Assembly: GCA_024275555.1 (NCBI GenBank)
Contig: JAJRYW010000254.1
Location: forward strand, 1-18,767
DNA: 18,767 nt
Source of the DNA: Calditrichota bacterium
Lineage (GTDB): Bacteria > Calditrichota > Calditrichia > RBG-13-44-9 > J075
Direction of reading: 5' to 3'
Part shown: positions 1-6,842 of the stretch, piece by piece
Position numbering within the stretch: the stretch's first letter is position 1
Layout: each line of letters starts with the position of its first letter
Program-made: the position numbers and the translations under genes
Notes under the pieces: model-generated
Database searches by the model: none
Told to the model about the DNA's origin: nothing
Seen by the model: only the letters and a program-made list of their open reading frames with translations

Positions 1-66
1 CCGGACTATATTGCCAATTGGTGGAATGTGGTGAATTGGGAGGCGGTAGCTGCTCGATTGAAATAA
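1..66 (+). CDS. Superoxide dismutase [Fe/Mn], C-terminal fragment (partial)
   Basis: The window opens inside a reading frame that ends with TAA at 64-66 and encodes 21 residues, PDYIANWWNVVNWEAVAARLK in two overlapping parts: PDYIANWWNV then VNWEAVAARLK. This matches the conserved last segment of Fe/Mn superoxide dismutases (consensus RPDY...FWNVVNWdeV..R), which follows the metal-binding D-x-x-x-H-A-Y-Y region lying outside the window. The enzyme converts superoxide to oxygen and hydrogen peroxide in the cytoplasm. Fe and Mn forms cannot be told apart from this tail, so no symbol is given. A strong intrinsic terminator starts 25 nt after the stop, so this gene ends its transcription unit. 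The identification rests on only 21 residues, but the N-V-V-N-W signature is distinctive. Confidence 0.85.
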   Translation, partial: PDYIANWWNVVNWEAVAARLK

Positions 67-90
67 TCCTTCTGTATACTGACAGTTGAT

Positions 91-128
91 AAAAGCCCGG
101 ATGAGCAATCACCCGGGCTTTTGTTTTT
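91..128 (+). terminator. Rho-independent terminator of the superoxide dismutase gene
   Basis: A perfect 10-bp inverted repeat, AAAAGCCCGG at 91-100 and CCGGGCTTTT at 113-122, encloses a 12-nt loop and runs into a T-rich tail (TGTTTTTG, 121-129). GC-rich stem, flanking A/T pairs and T tract are the textbook arrangement. It lies 25 nt after the SOD stop codon. Confidence 0.9.
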
Positions 129-183
129 GTGCGCCCGGCAGGGCGCACAAATGCTCGTTCCAGGCAGGAGGCTGGAACGAGCA
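129..183. repeat. Tandem pair of perfect hairpins (REP-like)
   Basis: Two perfect stem-loops lie 3 nt apart. The first pairs GTGCGCCC (129-136) with GGGCGCAC (141-148) around GGCA. The second pairs TGCTCGTTCCAG (152-163) with CTGGAACGAGCA (172-183) around an 8-nt loop. No T tract follows the second stem, so it is not a simple terminator. From memory, fold-back units of the form CGTTCC...GGAACG are common intergenic repeats in cyanobacteria and gammaproteobacteria; whether this copy belongs to such a family needs a genome comparison. Confidence 0.75.
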
Positions 184-483
184 GAACGAGGAAATGATCC
201 TGGAACGTAAGTGTTAGCGAAACCGGAGTTTCGCGGACTATTCCGTTCCTCAAAAGGATTTAGCCTGATTAATTCATAAATTACTCACCCCGGCTGGCCG
301 GGGCTAAAACGCAAAGAAACAACATATTAGAAAAAAATCTAAAAAAATTTAGTTCTTGAATCTCTGTTCCAATATATTTTTGAACTTCGCTTTTTTCAAT
401 ACTTTGCGGCTTTTTCCAACGGAACCGCTTCGCGGGCGTCTTGGCGTGATGAATTATTCAGGTTAGGAACGTGGAGAACGAGG
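174..483. repeat. Direct repeat pair around the intergenic insert
   Basis: Positions 174-191 and 466-483 share GGAACG-x-G-x-AGAACGAGG with 16 of 18 positions identical. The first copy overlaps the right arm of the 152-183 hairpin. The copies bracket 274 nt that contains the fold-back element at 261-465, as expected if a repeat unit was duplicated or if an element inserted next to a pre-existing repeat. Confidence 0.55.
261..465. repeat. Fold-back element with 17-nt imperfect terminal inverted repeats
   Basis: The left arm TAGCCTGATTAATTCAT (261-277) and the reverse complement of the right arm (449-465) agree at 15 of 17 positions. Inside are a GC palindrome (CCCCGG-CTGG-CCGGGG, 288-303), A/T-rich DNA, and CGCAAAG on one side opposed by CTTTGCG on the other, so the inner flanks are also roughly inverted. 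There is no coding capacity. A roughly 205-nt non-coding unit with terminal inverted repeats resembles a miniature inverted-repeat element, but no clear target-site duplication is visible. Confidence 0.45.
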
Positions 484-639
484 GGAAAATATAGTATTGG
501 GCATGATGTATTAAGGCCTGATAAGAATTAAAAAACTTTGCGTATTATCCGCCTTTGCGGCTAAAAACATGTCCAAGTTCTTCAACATATCGAGCAATAC
601 TTGACAAGGGGACCATCATATTTTCAGGATACGCAAGGG

Positions 640-2475
640 TCACTCTTCCTCGTAGACCACATCCTGCCAGTTTTTCAACTGCACCATAGCATTTTGCATT
701 TCTCCCAGCAGAGTGTGGTATTCCTCTGTTCCCGGGGCTACTTCCTGTATTTTCCTCCGCAGCAACTCCAGTTGGGCCTGGTAGCGGGCAATCTTCATCT
801 GCTTAATGCAGCCTTGCAGGTACAGCGCCGGTTTTTGGAAAATCGGGTTGATGTGGTTGGTTTCTTTGACCAGCAGGGCTTTTAACTCTTCACTCTCGAT
901 GTGCTCCAGAACCCGGTGGAAAAGGTGCTCTCCCGGTTCATCTTTCTGGGATTGCAGAAATGTGAACAGCTCCCGGAACTCCCGGTTCAGAAAATCGGAG
1001 GCCTCCAGGTGAGCAAAGACGTGATCATAAATATCGTTGAAATACTCCACCAGGAGCAGCACAATCCCTTTTTCAGCGCCCCAGGCGCCGGTAAAGGTGA
1101 GGGGCATATCCGTATCGGGAGTGTTTCTGTTGACGCCCGCGGAAGACGAGGACTGATCCGGGGGATGGTAGGCCGGTTGACGCGGTTTCCGTTTTTTCAG
1201 CTCGTTCAGCAGCAGGGTTGCCGGGAGTTTAAGCTGCTCGGCGACTTTCTCGGTATAAAAGCTAAGCTGCAAACTGTCTTTCATGGGCAGCAGCACTTCG
1301 ATGATCTCGTTTACCGCCTGGGCGCGTTCCAGGGCCTTGCTCATGTCAAAGCGGTTTTTGAGTAAATCCAGCCGGAAGGTGAGATAATCATCCGCCTCGC
1401 CCAGGGCGGTGCGGAAGGCCTCCGCTCCTTTGGATTGCACAAAGCTGTCCGGGTCTTCGCCCGGCGGGAGCAGGAGCACATACACCTCCAGGCTGTTCTG
1501 GAACAGCACTGCCCCGCCCTTTGCCGCGGCGTTAATGCCCGCCGTGTCGGAATCATAACACAAATAGACTTTGTTGGTATAGCGGCGGATAAGCCGGGCG
1601 TGCTCTTCCGTTAAAGCGGTTCCGCTGGTCGCTGTAACATTGCGAATCCCATGCTGGGCCAGTTGGATGACATCCATATAACCTTCCACAAAAAGAACCG
1701 CACTCTGCTCGCGGATGGAATCTTTGGCCTGGTACAAACCGTAGAGCACCCCGCTTTTCCGGTAGACCGGCGATTCCGGCGAATTGAGGTACTTGGGAAC
1801 ATTGGCCTCGCCGGATAAATCCCGCCCGCCAAATCCGACTACTTTACCGGAGGGGTTATGGATGGGAAACATCAGGCGGTTCCGAAAACGATCATAATTG
1901 CGTTTGGAGGCTTTTTCGCTCTCCAGGATCAACCCCAGCTTTTTATAGGGCTCGACAGAATATTTAAAATGCTGGATGTATTTCAGCAGCCCGTCCCAGG
2001 CCGGGGTGGCATAACCGATCTGGAATTGCTCGATAGTCGCGGGCTTGATTCCCCGTTTTTCCACATATTCCTTTACCGGCGGCGGGGCCGATTTTAACTG
2101 CTGATAGTAATAATTCAATGCGGTTTGATTGGCCTTGAGGAGCTTCTCGGTTTGGCCTTCCTGCTTTTTGTATTCGGCGGAAACCGGGATTTTCACGCCG
2201 GTTTCTTCCGCCAGGCGACGCACCGCCTCCACAAAGGTAATATTTTCGTGCCGCATCAAAAAAGTAAAGACATTCCCCCCTACCCCGCATCCGAAGCAGT
2301 GAAAAATCTGCCGTTCCGGATTGACGTTAAAACTGGGGGTCTTCTCCTGGTGAAAGGGGCACAGGCCCAGGTAGTTCCGCCCGCGTTTCTTGAGGGTTAC
2401 AAAACGGCTGACTACATCAACAATGTTAACGCTGTCGCGAATTTGATCAATTATATATTCCGGAATCGGAGCCAT
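640..2475 (-). CDS. dnaG: DNA primase DnaG
   Basis: DnaG synthesises the RNA primers for chromosome replication, working with the replicative helicase at the fork. The 611-residue protein shows the family order. An N-terminal CHC2 zinc finger has C39-P-F-H42 and C60-F-G-C63. The basic RNA-polymerase motif R-F-R-N-R-L-M-F-P lies near residues 196-204. The Toprim domain has E264-G-Y-M-D268 and D308-S-D310, the metal-binding acidic residues. A variable C-terminal region should contact the helicase. Length is close to the family norm (about 580-620). I chose ATG at 2475-2473 because M-A-P-I-P-E begins like other DnaG proteins and an AAGAG-type purine run lies upstream; a TTG at 2496 would add seven residues. 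The gene is convergent with sod and divergent from the DUF3467 operon. No terminator is obvious downstream. Confidence 0.97.
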   Translation of the reverse strand: MAPIPEYIIDQIRDSVNIVDVVSRFVTLKKRGRNYLGLCPFHQEKTPSFNVNPERQIFHCFGCGVGGNVFTFLMRHENITFVEAVRRLAEETGVKIPVSAEYKKQEGQTEKLLKANQTALNYYYQQLKSAPPPVKEYVEKRGIKPATIEQFQIGYATPAWDGLLKYIQHFKYSVEPYKKLGLILESEKASKRNYDRFRNRLMFPIHNPSGKVVGFGGRDLSGEANVPKYLNSPESPVYRKSGVLYGLYQAKDSIREQSAVLFVEGYMDVIQLAQHGIRNVTATSGTALTEEHARLIRRYTNKVYLCYDSDTAGINAAAKGGAVLFQNSLEVYVLLLPPGEDPDSFVQSKGAEAFRTALGEADDYLTFRLDLLKNRFDMSKALERAQAVNEIIEVLLPMKDSLQLSFYTEKVAEQLKLPATLLLNELKKRKPRQPAYHPPDQSSSSAGVNRNTPDTDMPLTFTGAWGAEKGIVLLLVEYFNDIYDHVFAHLEASDFLNREFRELFTFLQSQKDEPGEHLFHRVLEHIESEELKALLVKETNHINPIFQKPALYLQGCIKQMKIARYQAQLELLRRKIQEVAPGTEEYHTLLGEMQNAMVQLKNWQDVVYEEE

Positions 2476-2606
2476 GAACAGCGGTTCTCTTTGCAATTAT
2501 TCCATCGGTTTACGGCGGCCGGGCTTAAATCAAAAAGTGGAACTTCCGTCGCTTTAGTTAAAGTAAGATATAGCATTTATGGCCGATTGGGCCCCGGAGC
2601 TTATAC

Positions 2607-2635
2607 TTGCAATCCCGGGGGAATCGGCGTATATT
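2607..2635 (+). promoter_or_regulatory. Sigma-70-type promoter for the DUF3467-yggS-divIVA operon
   Basis: TTGCAA (2607-2612) and TATATT (2630-2635) are separated by exactly 17 nt, in the dnaG/DUF3467 divergent gap, about 72 nt upstream of the DUF3467 start codon. Both hexamers match the sigma-70 consensus at four or more positions. This is sequence-only support; no start site is known. Confidence 0.5.
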
Positions 2636-2707
2636 TGGCACTGTTTAATTTTCAGGGGCAATGTACACGCCCGCTCAACGTTTCGCAATAACCAAAAAGG
2701 GAATCGG

Positions 2708-3031
2708 ATGTCACAAAAACCTCAAATGCCCACTCAAATTAATATTGAATTGCCGCCGGAACAGGCGGAAGGCGTTTACGCCAATCTGGCTATTATCAGC
2801 CATTCTCCGGCGGAATTCGTGCTGGATTTTGCCCGGATGCTGCCCGGCTTGCCCAAAGCCAAGGTGTACTCCCGGGTGGTGATGGCCCCGCAACACGCCA
2901 AATCTCTGCTGCGGGCCCTGGAAGAGAATATTCGCAAATATGAACAGCAGAACGGCGAAATAAAGTTGATTCCCTCGCCCCAGCAAAGCAAGATGTTCGG
3001 TTTTCAATCCGACACTCCGGACGAGAAATAG
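2708..3031 (+). CDS. DUF3467 domain-containing protein
   Basis: This is a 107-residue cytoplasmic protein. The core, E-G-V-Y-A-N-L-A-I-I-S-H-S through F-V-L-D-F-A-R-M-L-P-G and a conserved V-x-S-R-V-V-M-A-P-Q-H-A-K segment, is the pattern I associate with DUF3467, a small family of unknown function. I chose ATG 2708 because AAGGGA (2697-2702) sits 5 nt upstream and the conserved part begins just after it. A longer frame opening at 2579 would overlap the predicted promoter and adds a low-complexity, unlikely N-terminus. It is the first gene of an operon: its stop codon (3029-3031) directly abuts the yggS start, so the two are almost certainly co-translated. No catalytic residues can be proposed. 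Confidence 0.85.
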   Translation: MSQKPQMPTQINIELPPEQAEGVYANLAIISHSPAEFVLDFARMLPGLPKAKVYSRVVMAPQHAKSLLRALEENIRKYEQQNGEIKLIPSPQQSKMFGFQSDTPDEK

Positions 3032-3736
3032 ATGGTGGATTTAGCGAAGAACATCCAGCAGGTGCGGGAACGGATTGACGCGGCCGCCCGCAGACGCGGA
3101 ATTACCGGGGAAGATATCACCCTGGTGGGTGTGACCAAGACCGTGCCCGCGACAATTATCAATCAAGCCATCCAGGCCGGTTTAGGCCATATCGGGGAAA
3201 ACCGGATCCAGGAAGCCCGTGAAAAACTGGCCGAGGTGCAAAGCCCGGTGGTTAAACACATGATCGGCAATCTGCAGCGGAATAAAGTGAAATATGCGGT
3301 CAAGCTGTTCGATATGATTCAATCGGTGAACAGCATTATCCTGGCCGAGGAGATTAACGCCAAATGCAGCAAAGACGGGGTAATCATGCCCGTGCTGATC
3401 GAGGTAAACACCAGCGGCGAGCCCTCCAAGGTGGGCTGCCAGCCCGGGGAGGCTTTAACCCTGCTGCAAGCCATTGACCGGCTTCCCTCGTTATCGGTAA
3501 AGGGCTTTATGACTATTGCCATTTTTGATCCGGACCCGGATAAAGTGCGGCCCTGTTTCCGGCAGTTGAAGGAGATTTTTGATCGGGCCCGGGAAATTCC
3601 GCTCCACCGGGCGGACCTGAGCGTGCTGTCGATGGGAATGTCGCACGATTTTGAAACAGCCATCGAGGAAGGCGCCACCATGGTGCGCATCGGAACTGCT
3701 ATTTTTGGGGAACGGGACAAGCCCGAGGGCGAGTAA
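3032..3736 (+). CDS. YggS/PROSC family pyridoxal-phosphate homeostasis protein
   Basis: This is a 234-residue, single-domain PLP-binding protein with the fold of the alanine racemase N-terminal barrel. The family buffers free PLP and affects amino-acid and keto-acid balance; it has no established enzymatic activity. Diagnostic features are V-G-V-T-K36 (the lysine that forms the Schiff base with PLP), G-E-N-R-I-Q-E, H-M-I-G-N-L-Q-R-N-K, the S-M-G-M-S-H-D-F segment and the C-terminal V-R-I-G-T-A-I-F-G phosphate-binding motif. Length matches the family (about 220-240). The start ATG directly follows the upstream stop codon with no gap. Position next to a DivIVA-type gene is a recurrent arrangement for this family in many bacteria, so a link to cell growth or division is a reasonable inference. 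Confidence 0.95.
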   Translation: MVDLAKNIQQVRERIDAAARRRGITGEDITLVGVTKTVPATIINQAIQAGLGHIGENRIQEAREKLAEVQSPVVKHMIGNLQRNKVKYAVKLFDMIQSVNSIILAEEINAKCSKDGVIMPVLIEVNTSGEPSKVGCQPGEALTLLQAIDRLPSLSVKGFMTIAIFDPDPDKVRPCFRQLKEIFDRAREIPLHRADLSVLSMGMSHDFETAIEEGATMVRIGTAIFGERDKPEGE

Positions 3737-3820
3737 ACCCGCTGCTGCGGACCGATTGGGGCGCCGGCCTCAAAAGCTAAAACAGCGCCGCACGAATACC
3801 CGGAAATCAATCTATTGAAC

Positions 3821-3826
3821 AAGGAG
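3821..3826 (+). promoter_or_regulatory. Shine-Dalgarno that fixes the TTG start of the DivIVA-like gene
   Basis: AAGGAG lies 7 nt upstream of TTG at 3834. No ATG or GTG is available in frame near the conserved N-terminus (K-L-T-P-L-E-I), so this strong ribosome site decides for the rare TTG start. Confidence 0.8.
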
Positions 3827-3833
3827 TTTTACC

Positions 3834-4625
3834 TTGAAATTAACTCCCCTGGAAATTCGCAAACAAGAATTTCGCAAAACTATGCGTGGGCTGGACCCGA
3901 TTGAAGTACAGACCTTTCTGGATATGGTTGCCGAAGAGTACGAGCACCTGGCCGAGGAGAACAAATCGCTCAACCGGCGCTTGATTGAGCTGGAAACCCG
4001 GCTGAAAGACTACCAGGAGAATGAAAAGAATCTCCGGGAAACCCTCTATAATGTTCAGGAAGTAAAAAAGCAATCCGAGGAAAGCAGCCGCCGCCAGGCC
4101 GATTTGATCATCAAAGAAGCCGAACTGAAAGCGCTGGAAGTGGTGGAGGCGGCCCGGAAGAAAGCGCAGCATATCCACGAAGAAGTCCTTTGGCTGAAAT
4201 CCCAGAAAGAATCGTTCATCAACCGGCTCCGGCACATCCTGGTTTCGCAAATCGAATTGCTCTCGGTGATGGAGATCGATGACATCCTGCCCGAGGAGTC
4301 GCGGCGGGCCTTGCGAACGCTTAACATCCGCACCTCGAGGTCCGGCGGCGGCGATACTCCGAAAAAAAAAGTGATTCCGGATCAAGCTGAAGCGGTTCCG
4401 GCGCCGGAGAAATCAAAATCTGCTAAAGGTAGCGCAGATACGCACGAGGAAAGGATTATCCAATCGAGCGACGCGCCTCCGCCAACGACCTCCAAAGATT
4501 CCCGGGATCGCGCTTCATCGGCAGATTCCGGAGAGCAGGAGGATGACATAAACGACTTTTTTAAAAAGGGTTTACAGATTGAAGAACTGATCAAGACCAT
4601 CAACAAAAAGGATGATGAAAAATGA
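3834..4625 (+). CDS. DivIVA domain-containing protein
   Basis: This 263-residue coiled-coil protein probably marks curved membrane (poles or septum) and recruits division or wall-growth proteins. The first residues, L-T-P-L-E-I-R followed by F-x-K-x-M-R-G-L-D-P-x-E-V-Q-x-F-L-D, are the canonical DivIVA membrane-binding N-terminus. A long heptad-rich coiled coil runs from about residue 35 to 125. The last 100 or so residues are polar, rich in S, D, E and K, and probably disordered, ending in a short helix (I-E-E-L-I-K-T-I). Translation begins at TTG, preceded by AAGGAG with 7-nt spacing. The gene follows yggS after 97 nt and overlaps the next gene by ATGA (4622-4625), which implies coupling. 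The symbol divIVA is not given because the C-terminal part differs from the Bacillus protein. Confidence 0.9.
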   Translation: MKLTPLEIRKQEFRKTMRGLDPIEVQTFLDMVAEEYEHLAEENKSLNRRLIELETRLKDYQENEKNLRETLYNVQEVKKQSEESSRRQADLIIKEAELKALEVVEAARKKAQHIHEEVLWLKSQKESFINRLRHILVSQIELLSVMEIDDILPEESRRALRTLNIRTSRSGGGDTPKKKVIPDQAEAVPAPEKSKSAKGSADTHEERIIQSSDAPPPTTSKDSRDRASSADSGEQEDDINDFFKKGLQIEELIKTINKKDDEK

Positions 4626-5293
4626 CAAACAGGATATTTCGCATCGCGCAACATTCCGTTCTGATGCTTCTGTTGCTTGGTTTTTTCTGGAACTGCACCA
4701 CTTCAAAAGTGATTCTTCGTCCGGAAGTAAAACAGGATCAATCCGTTAAAATATTTACCCGCGCAAACCAGGTGCTGGAAGGAATTGTGATTCAGGTGGA
4801 TGAAGAACAACTGACGCTTATCAGCACTGCGAACAGCCAAAAGGAAACCGTGCCGTTTAAGGAAATCCGGCGTATCGAGCGCTCGGATAAAGTGTTTGAC
4901 TACAACGCCCGGCCGATCAGCAAGGCCGAAATCGAGAAATTCAAGGGCAGCCGCAACACCCTTGGCTATGCCGCCGGAGGAGCGGCCATCGGCGGATTGG
5001 CCGGACTGGCCATCGGCTTGCCGATCTGGCTCTCGCAGGATAATCCGCCGCCGTTGTTTGCCGCCGGAATCGGGGCGGTGCTGGGGAGCATCTATTTCGG
5101 CGTCAAAGGAATGCGCCGGGACGAAGATATCGCCATCCAGAAAGTGCGCTATTTTCGCCGCCGGGAAACCGACCTGGTTAAGGAAAAGCAAAAAGAGGAA
5201 CAGCGCCTCAAGGAAATCGAATTGGAAAAACAGCGCTTGAAAGAAGAACTGGAAAAGAAAAAGAAGAAAAAAGACGGTTCCGAATCCGGATAG
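4622..5293 (+). CDS. Putative lipoprotein/envelope protein with glycine-zipper segment and basic coiled-coil tail
   Basis: Function unknown; 223 residues. An N-terminal signal-like stretch (residues 12-23, L-M-L-L-L-L-G-F-F-W) is followed by C25, consistent with a lipoprotein signal, although F-W-N-C is a poor lipobox. Residues 40-95 look like a small beta domain (alternating V/I/L, ending F-K-E-I-R-R-I-E-R). Residues 114-137 form a glycine-zipper helix (G-x-x-x-G repeats, G-G-A-A-I-G-G-L-A-G), and residues 145-161 form a second hydrophobic segment. From about 180 to the end is a highly charged helix of E/K/Q/R ending in a run of six lysines. The start codon overlaps the DivIVA stop (ATGA), so synthesis is coupled. 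An envelope location beside DivIVA hints at a cell-surface or division role, but that is inference only. Confidence 0.75.
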   Translation: MTNRIFRIAQHSVLMLLLLGFFWNCTTSKVILRPEVKQDQSVKIFTRANQVLEGIVIQVDEEQLTLISTANSQKETVPFKEIRRIERSDKVFDYNARPISKAEIEKFKGSRNTLGYAAGGAAIGGLAGLAIGLPIWLSQDNPPPLFAAGIGAVLGSIYFGVKGMRRDEDIAIQKVRYFRRRETDLVKEKQKEEQRLKEIELEKQRLKEELEKKKKKKDGSESG

Positions 5294-5714
5294 TTCTTCT
5301 GTTAAATAACTCATGTTACGCAATTTGCCGCAGAGACACAGAGGTCGCAGAAATTCTTAAAAAGAGAGTTAAAAAAACTTGAATTGCATTTGACAATTTA
5401 AGAACAATAAAAATATTTAGTTAGACAGAGCTTTATATTTAATCGTTTCTCGGAGTTCTCTGTGACTCAACAGCAAAAAAACCGGTAAGCGCATAACATC
5501 AATAAATAATTGCAGTAAAGCCGTGAAGGCCGCAAAGAAAAATGAGAAATCCGGGAGCAACCAAACTCGTTTTGTTGCTTGCCGGGAACAGGCATAAATA
5601 ATAGTTGCGATCTTGGCATTATTGCGGCTCAAGATGTCAATAATCTGAATATAACAAAAACAGTTATCGGGCGAAGATTCTGAAAACGGAAATCGCTAAT
5701 GGTGGAGAATGAAG
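5294..5714. other. Gene-free intergenic region with degraded inverted repeats
   Basis: This stretch of about 420 nt between the envelope protein and the nucleoside phosphorylase is A/T-rich. It contains GAGACACAGAG (5333-5343) opposed by CTCTGTGACTC (5458-5468), matching at 10 of 11 positions, and a bulged hairpin at 5551-5584 (AGCAACCAAAC / GTTTTGTTGCT around TCG). A GCCGCAAAG motif near 5529 resembles motifs in the first gap. A consensus TTGACA at 5390-5395 has no good -10 at the right spacing. The one longer frame here (5417-5632, minus strand) falls across the repeats and looks spurious. A promoter for the phosphorylase must lie here but I could not place it. Confidence 0.6.
5333..5468. 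repeat. Degenerate inverted repeat (CAGAGACACAGAG type)
   Basis: Arms at 5333-5343 and 5458-5468 are inverted with one mismatch and lie 114 nt apart in A/T-rich DNA. Beyond the core, the flanks (GTCGCAGAAA and the complement of TTTCTCGGAG) are also loosely similar. From memory, CAGAGACACAGAG-like and GCAAAGACGCAAAG-like motifs recur in intergenic DNA of many environmental bacterial genomes. Family membership is not proven here. Confidence 0.45.
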
Positions 5715-6536
5715 ATGAGCAAACTGTCGGAACAGGTACAAGAAACACTGGATTTTATTCGCCAACATACCCAAATGTCTCCCAAGGTGGGCATCGTCTT
5801 AGGCACCGGTCTGGGCGACCTGGTCAAAGAAATTGATCAGGAAATCGCTTTAAGCTACAAAGAGATACCGCATTTCCCGGTTTCCACCGTGGAGTCGCAT
5901 GAAGGTCAATTGATCTTCGGCAAGCTGGCCGGCCATGAGGCGGCGGCCATGCAGGGACGCTTCCATTTTTACGAAGGCTACACCATGCAGCAGATCACCT
6001 TTCCCATCCGGGTGATGAAGCGGCTTGGCGTGGAAACCTTGCTGATCTCCAACGCCGCCGGGGGAATGAATCCGCTCTATCGCCGGGGCGATTTGATGAT
6101 TATGGACGACCACATCAATTTGCTGGGCAGCAATCCGCTGATCGGCCCCAATGCCGATGAGTTCGGGCCGCGCTTCCCGGACATGTCCGAGCCCTACAGC
6201 CAGCGTTTGATTGCCCTGGCCGAGCAGATTGCCCTGGAAGAAAAGATCAAGGTGCAAAAAGGCGTGTATGTGGCGGTTGCCGGGCCGAACCTGGAAACCC
6301 GGGCGGAATACCGCTTCCTGCGGGCCATCGGGGCGGACGCGGTGGGGATGTCCACTGTACCGGAGGATATCGTCGCCCGGCATATGGGTATGGAAGTGTT
6401 TGGCATCTCGATTATTACCGATGAGTGTTTTCCCGACGCCCTGGCCCCGGTGGATGTGGCGGAAATTATCGCCACGGCCAACCAGGCCCAGCCGGCCTTA
6501 ACCCGGATTATGAAACGATTAGTGGAGCGAATATAA
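5715..6536 (+). CDS. punA: Purine-nucleoside phosphorylase (PNP-I, trimeric type)
   Basis: This cytoplasmic enzyme cleaves inosine or guanosine with phosphate to free base and ribose-1-phosphate in purine salvage. The 273-residue protein carries the low-molecular-weight PNP signature: V-G-I-V-L-G-T-G-L-G near the N-terminus, M-Q-G-R-F-H-F-Y-E-G-Y, the phosphate/base loop S-N-A-A-G-G-M-N-P, A-G-P-N-L-E-T-R-A-E, and G-M-S-T-V-P-E followed by S-I-I-T-D. Length is typical (about 270). I prefer the ATG at 5715 because GGTGGAG (5701-5707) is 7 nt upstream; the in-frame ATG at 5709 would be only 1 nt from that site. It follows a non-coding gap and precedes the DUF2905 gene by 16 nt, so the two are probably co-transcribed. 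The specific substrate (6-oxopurines) is inferred from family. Confidence 0.95.
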   Translation: MSKLSEQVQETLDFIRQHTQMSPKVGIVLGTGLGDLVKEIDQEIALSYKEIPHFPVSTVESHEGQLIFGKLAGHEAAAMQGRFHFYEGYTMQQITFPIRVMKRLGVETLLISNAAGGMNPLYRRGDLMIMDDHINLLGSNPLIGPNADEFGPRFPDMSEPYSQRLIALAEQIALEEKIKVQKGVYVAVAGPNLETRAEYRFLRAIGADAVGMSTVPEDIVARHMGMEVFGISIITDECFPDALAPVDVAEIIATANQAQPALTRIMKRLVERI

Positions 6537-6552
6537 CCCAAGGGTGAGTCAC

Positions 6553-6792
6553 ATGGATCATTTCTCCCTGCAGCCCCTGGCAAAGATGTTGATTTTCCTG
6601 GGAGGGGGAATCCTGGTTCTGGGGCTGATCCTTCTTTTTTTTGATAAAGCGCCGATGATCGGAAAACTTCCCGGCGATATCGTGATCAGGCGAAAAAATT
6701 TTACTTTTTATTTTCCCCTGACCACCCTGATCATATTAAATTTAGTATTTTGGTTTATTGCCTGGATCATCGGGAAAATAAAAGGCCATTAA
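6553..6792 (+). CDS. DUF2905 family small membrane protein
   Basis: This 79-residue protein has two predicted transmembrane helices (about residues 11-29 and 55-73) separated by the conserved connecting segment I-G-K-L-P-G-D-I-V-I-R-R-K-N-F-T-F-Y-F-P, which is the hallmark of DUF2905. Function is unknown. ATG 6553 is preferred because AAGGGTG (6540-6546) lies 6 nt upstream; the GTG at 6544 overlaps that site. It sits between the PNP and ileS genes on the same strand (16 and 50 nt away). A small hairpin, CCGCC-CAAA-GGCGG (6803-6816), lies in the gap to ileS. The neighbours do not reveal its job. Confidence 0.88.
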   Translation: MDHFSLQPLAKMLIFLGGGILVLGLILLFFDKAPMIGKLPGDIVIRRKNFTFYFPLTTLIILNLVFWFIAWIIGKIKGH

Positions 6793-6842
6793 AAATGGTA
6801 ATCCGCCCAAAGGCGGCAGCGAAATAACGAGGACAGAAAACG

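Larger units (their letters stand above)
129..639. other. Gene-free, repeat-rich intergenic region between sod and dnaG
   Basis: About 510 nt separate the SOD terminator from the dnaG stop codon, and I see no credible gene here. It holds four compact hairpins (129-148, 152-183, 217-234, 288-303), a 16/18 direct repeat (174-191 and 466-483), and a fold-back pair of 17-nt arms (261-277 and 449-465). Several copies of a GCAAAG/CTTTGC motif occur (about 311, 404, 536 and 553), and A/T-rich DNA lies at 325-400. The two flanking genes are convergent, so no promoter is required here. The structure suggests decayed small mobile or REP-type elements rather than regulation. This is inference; only the repeats are directly visible. 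Confidence 0.7.

Noticed and set aside
129..480. CRISPR array
   Set aside because: Repeats are few, unevenly spaced and inverted rather than regularly spaced direct repeats; no cas genes are present.
901..1365. Plus-strand frames opposite dnaG
   Set aside because: They lie entirely inside the well-supported primase gene and show no family signature.
2579..2707. Longer start for the DUF3467 protein at 2579
   Set aside because: It would run through the predicted promoter at 2607-2635, and the added N-terminus is not family-like; ATG 2708 has a good ribosome site.
5417..5632. 71-residue minus-strand frame in the gap before the nucleoside phosphorylase
   Set aside because: It spans the inverted repeat arm and the 5551-5584 hairpin, and its translation (hydrophobic run from the repeat) looks like a product of repeat sequence. 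No ribosome site was seen.
6793..6842. T-box riboswitch before ileS
   Set aside because: The gap is only 50 nt and lacks the T-box sequence; the small CCGCC/GGCGG hairpin is not a T-box.
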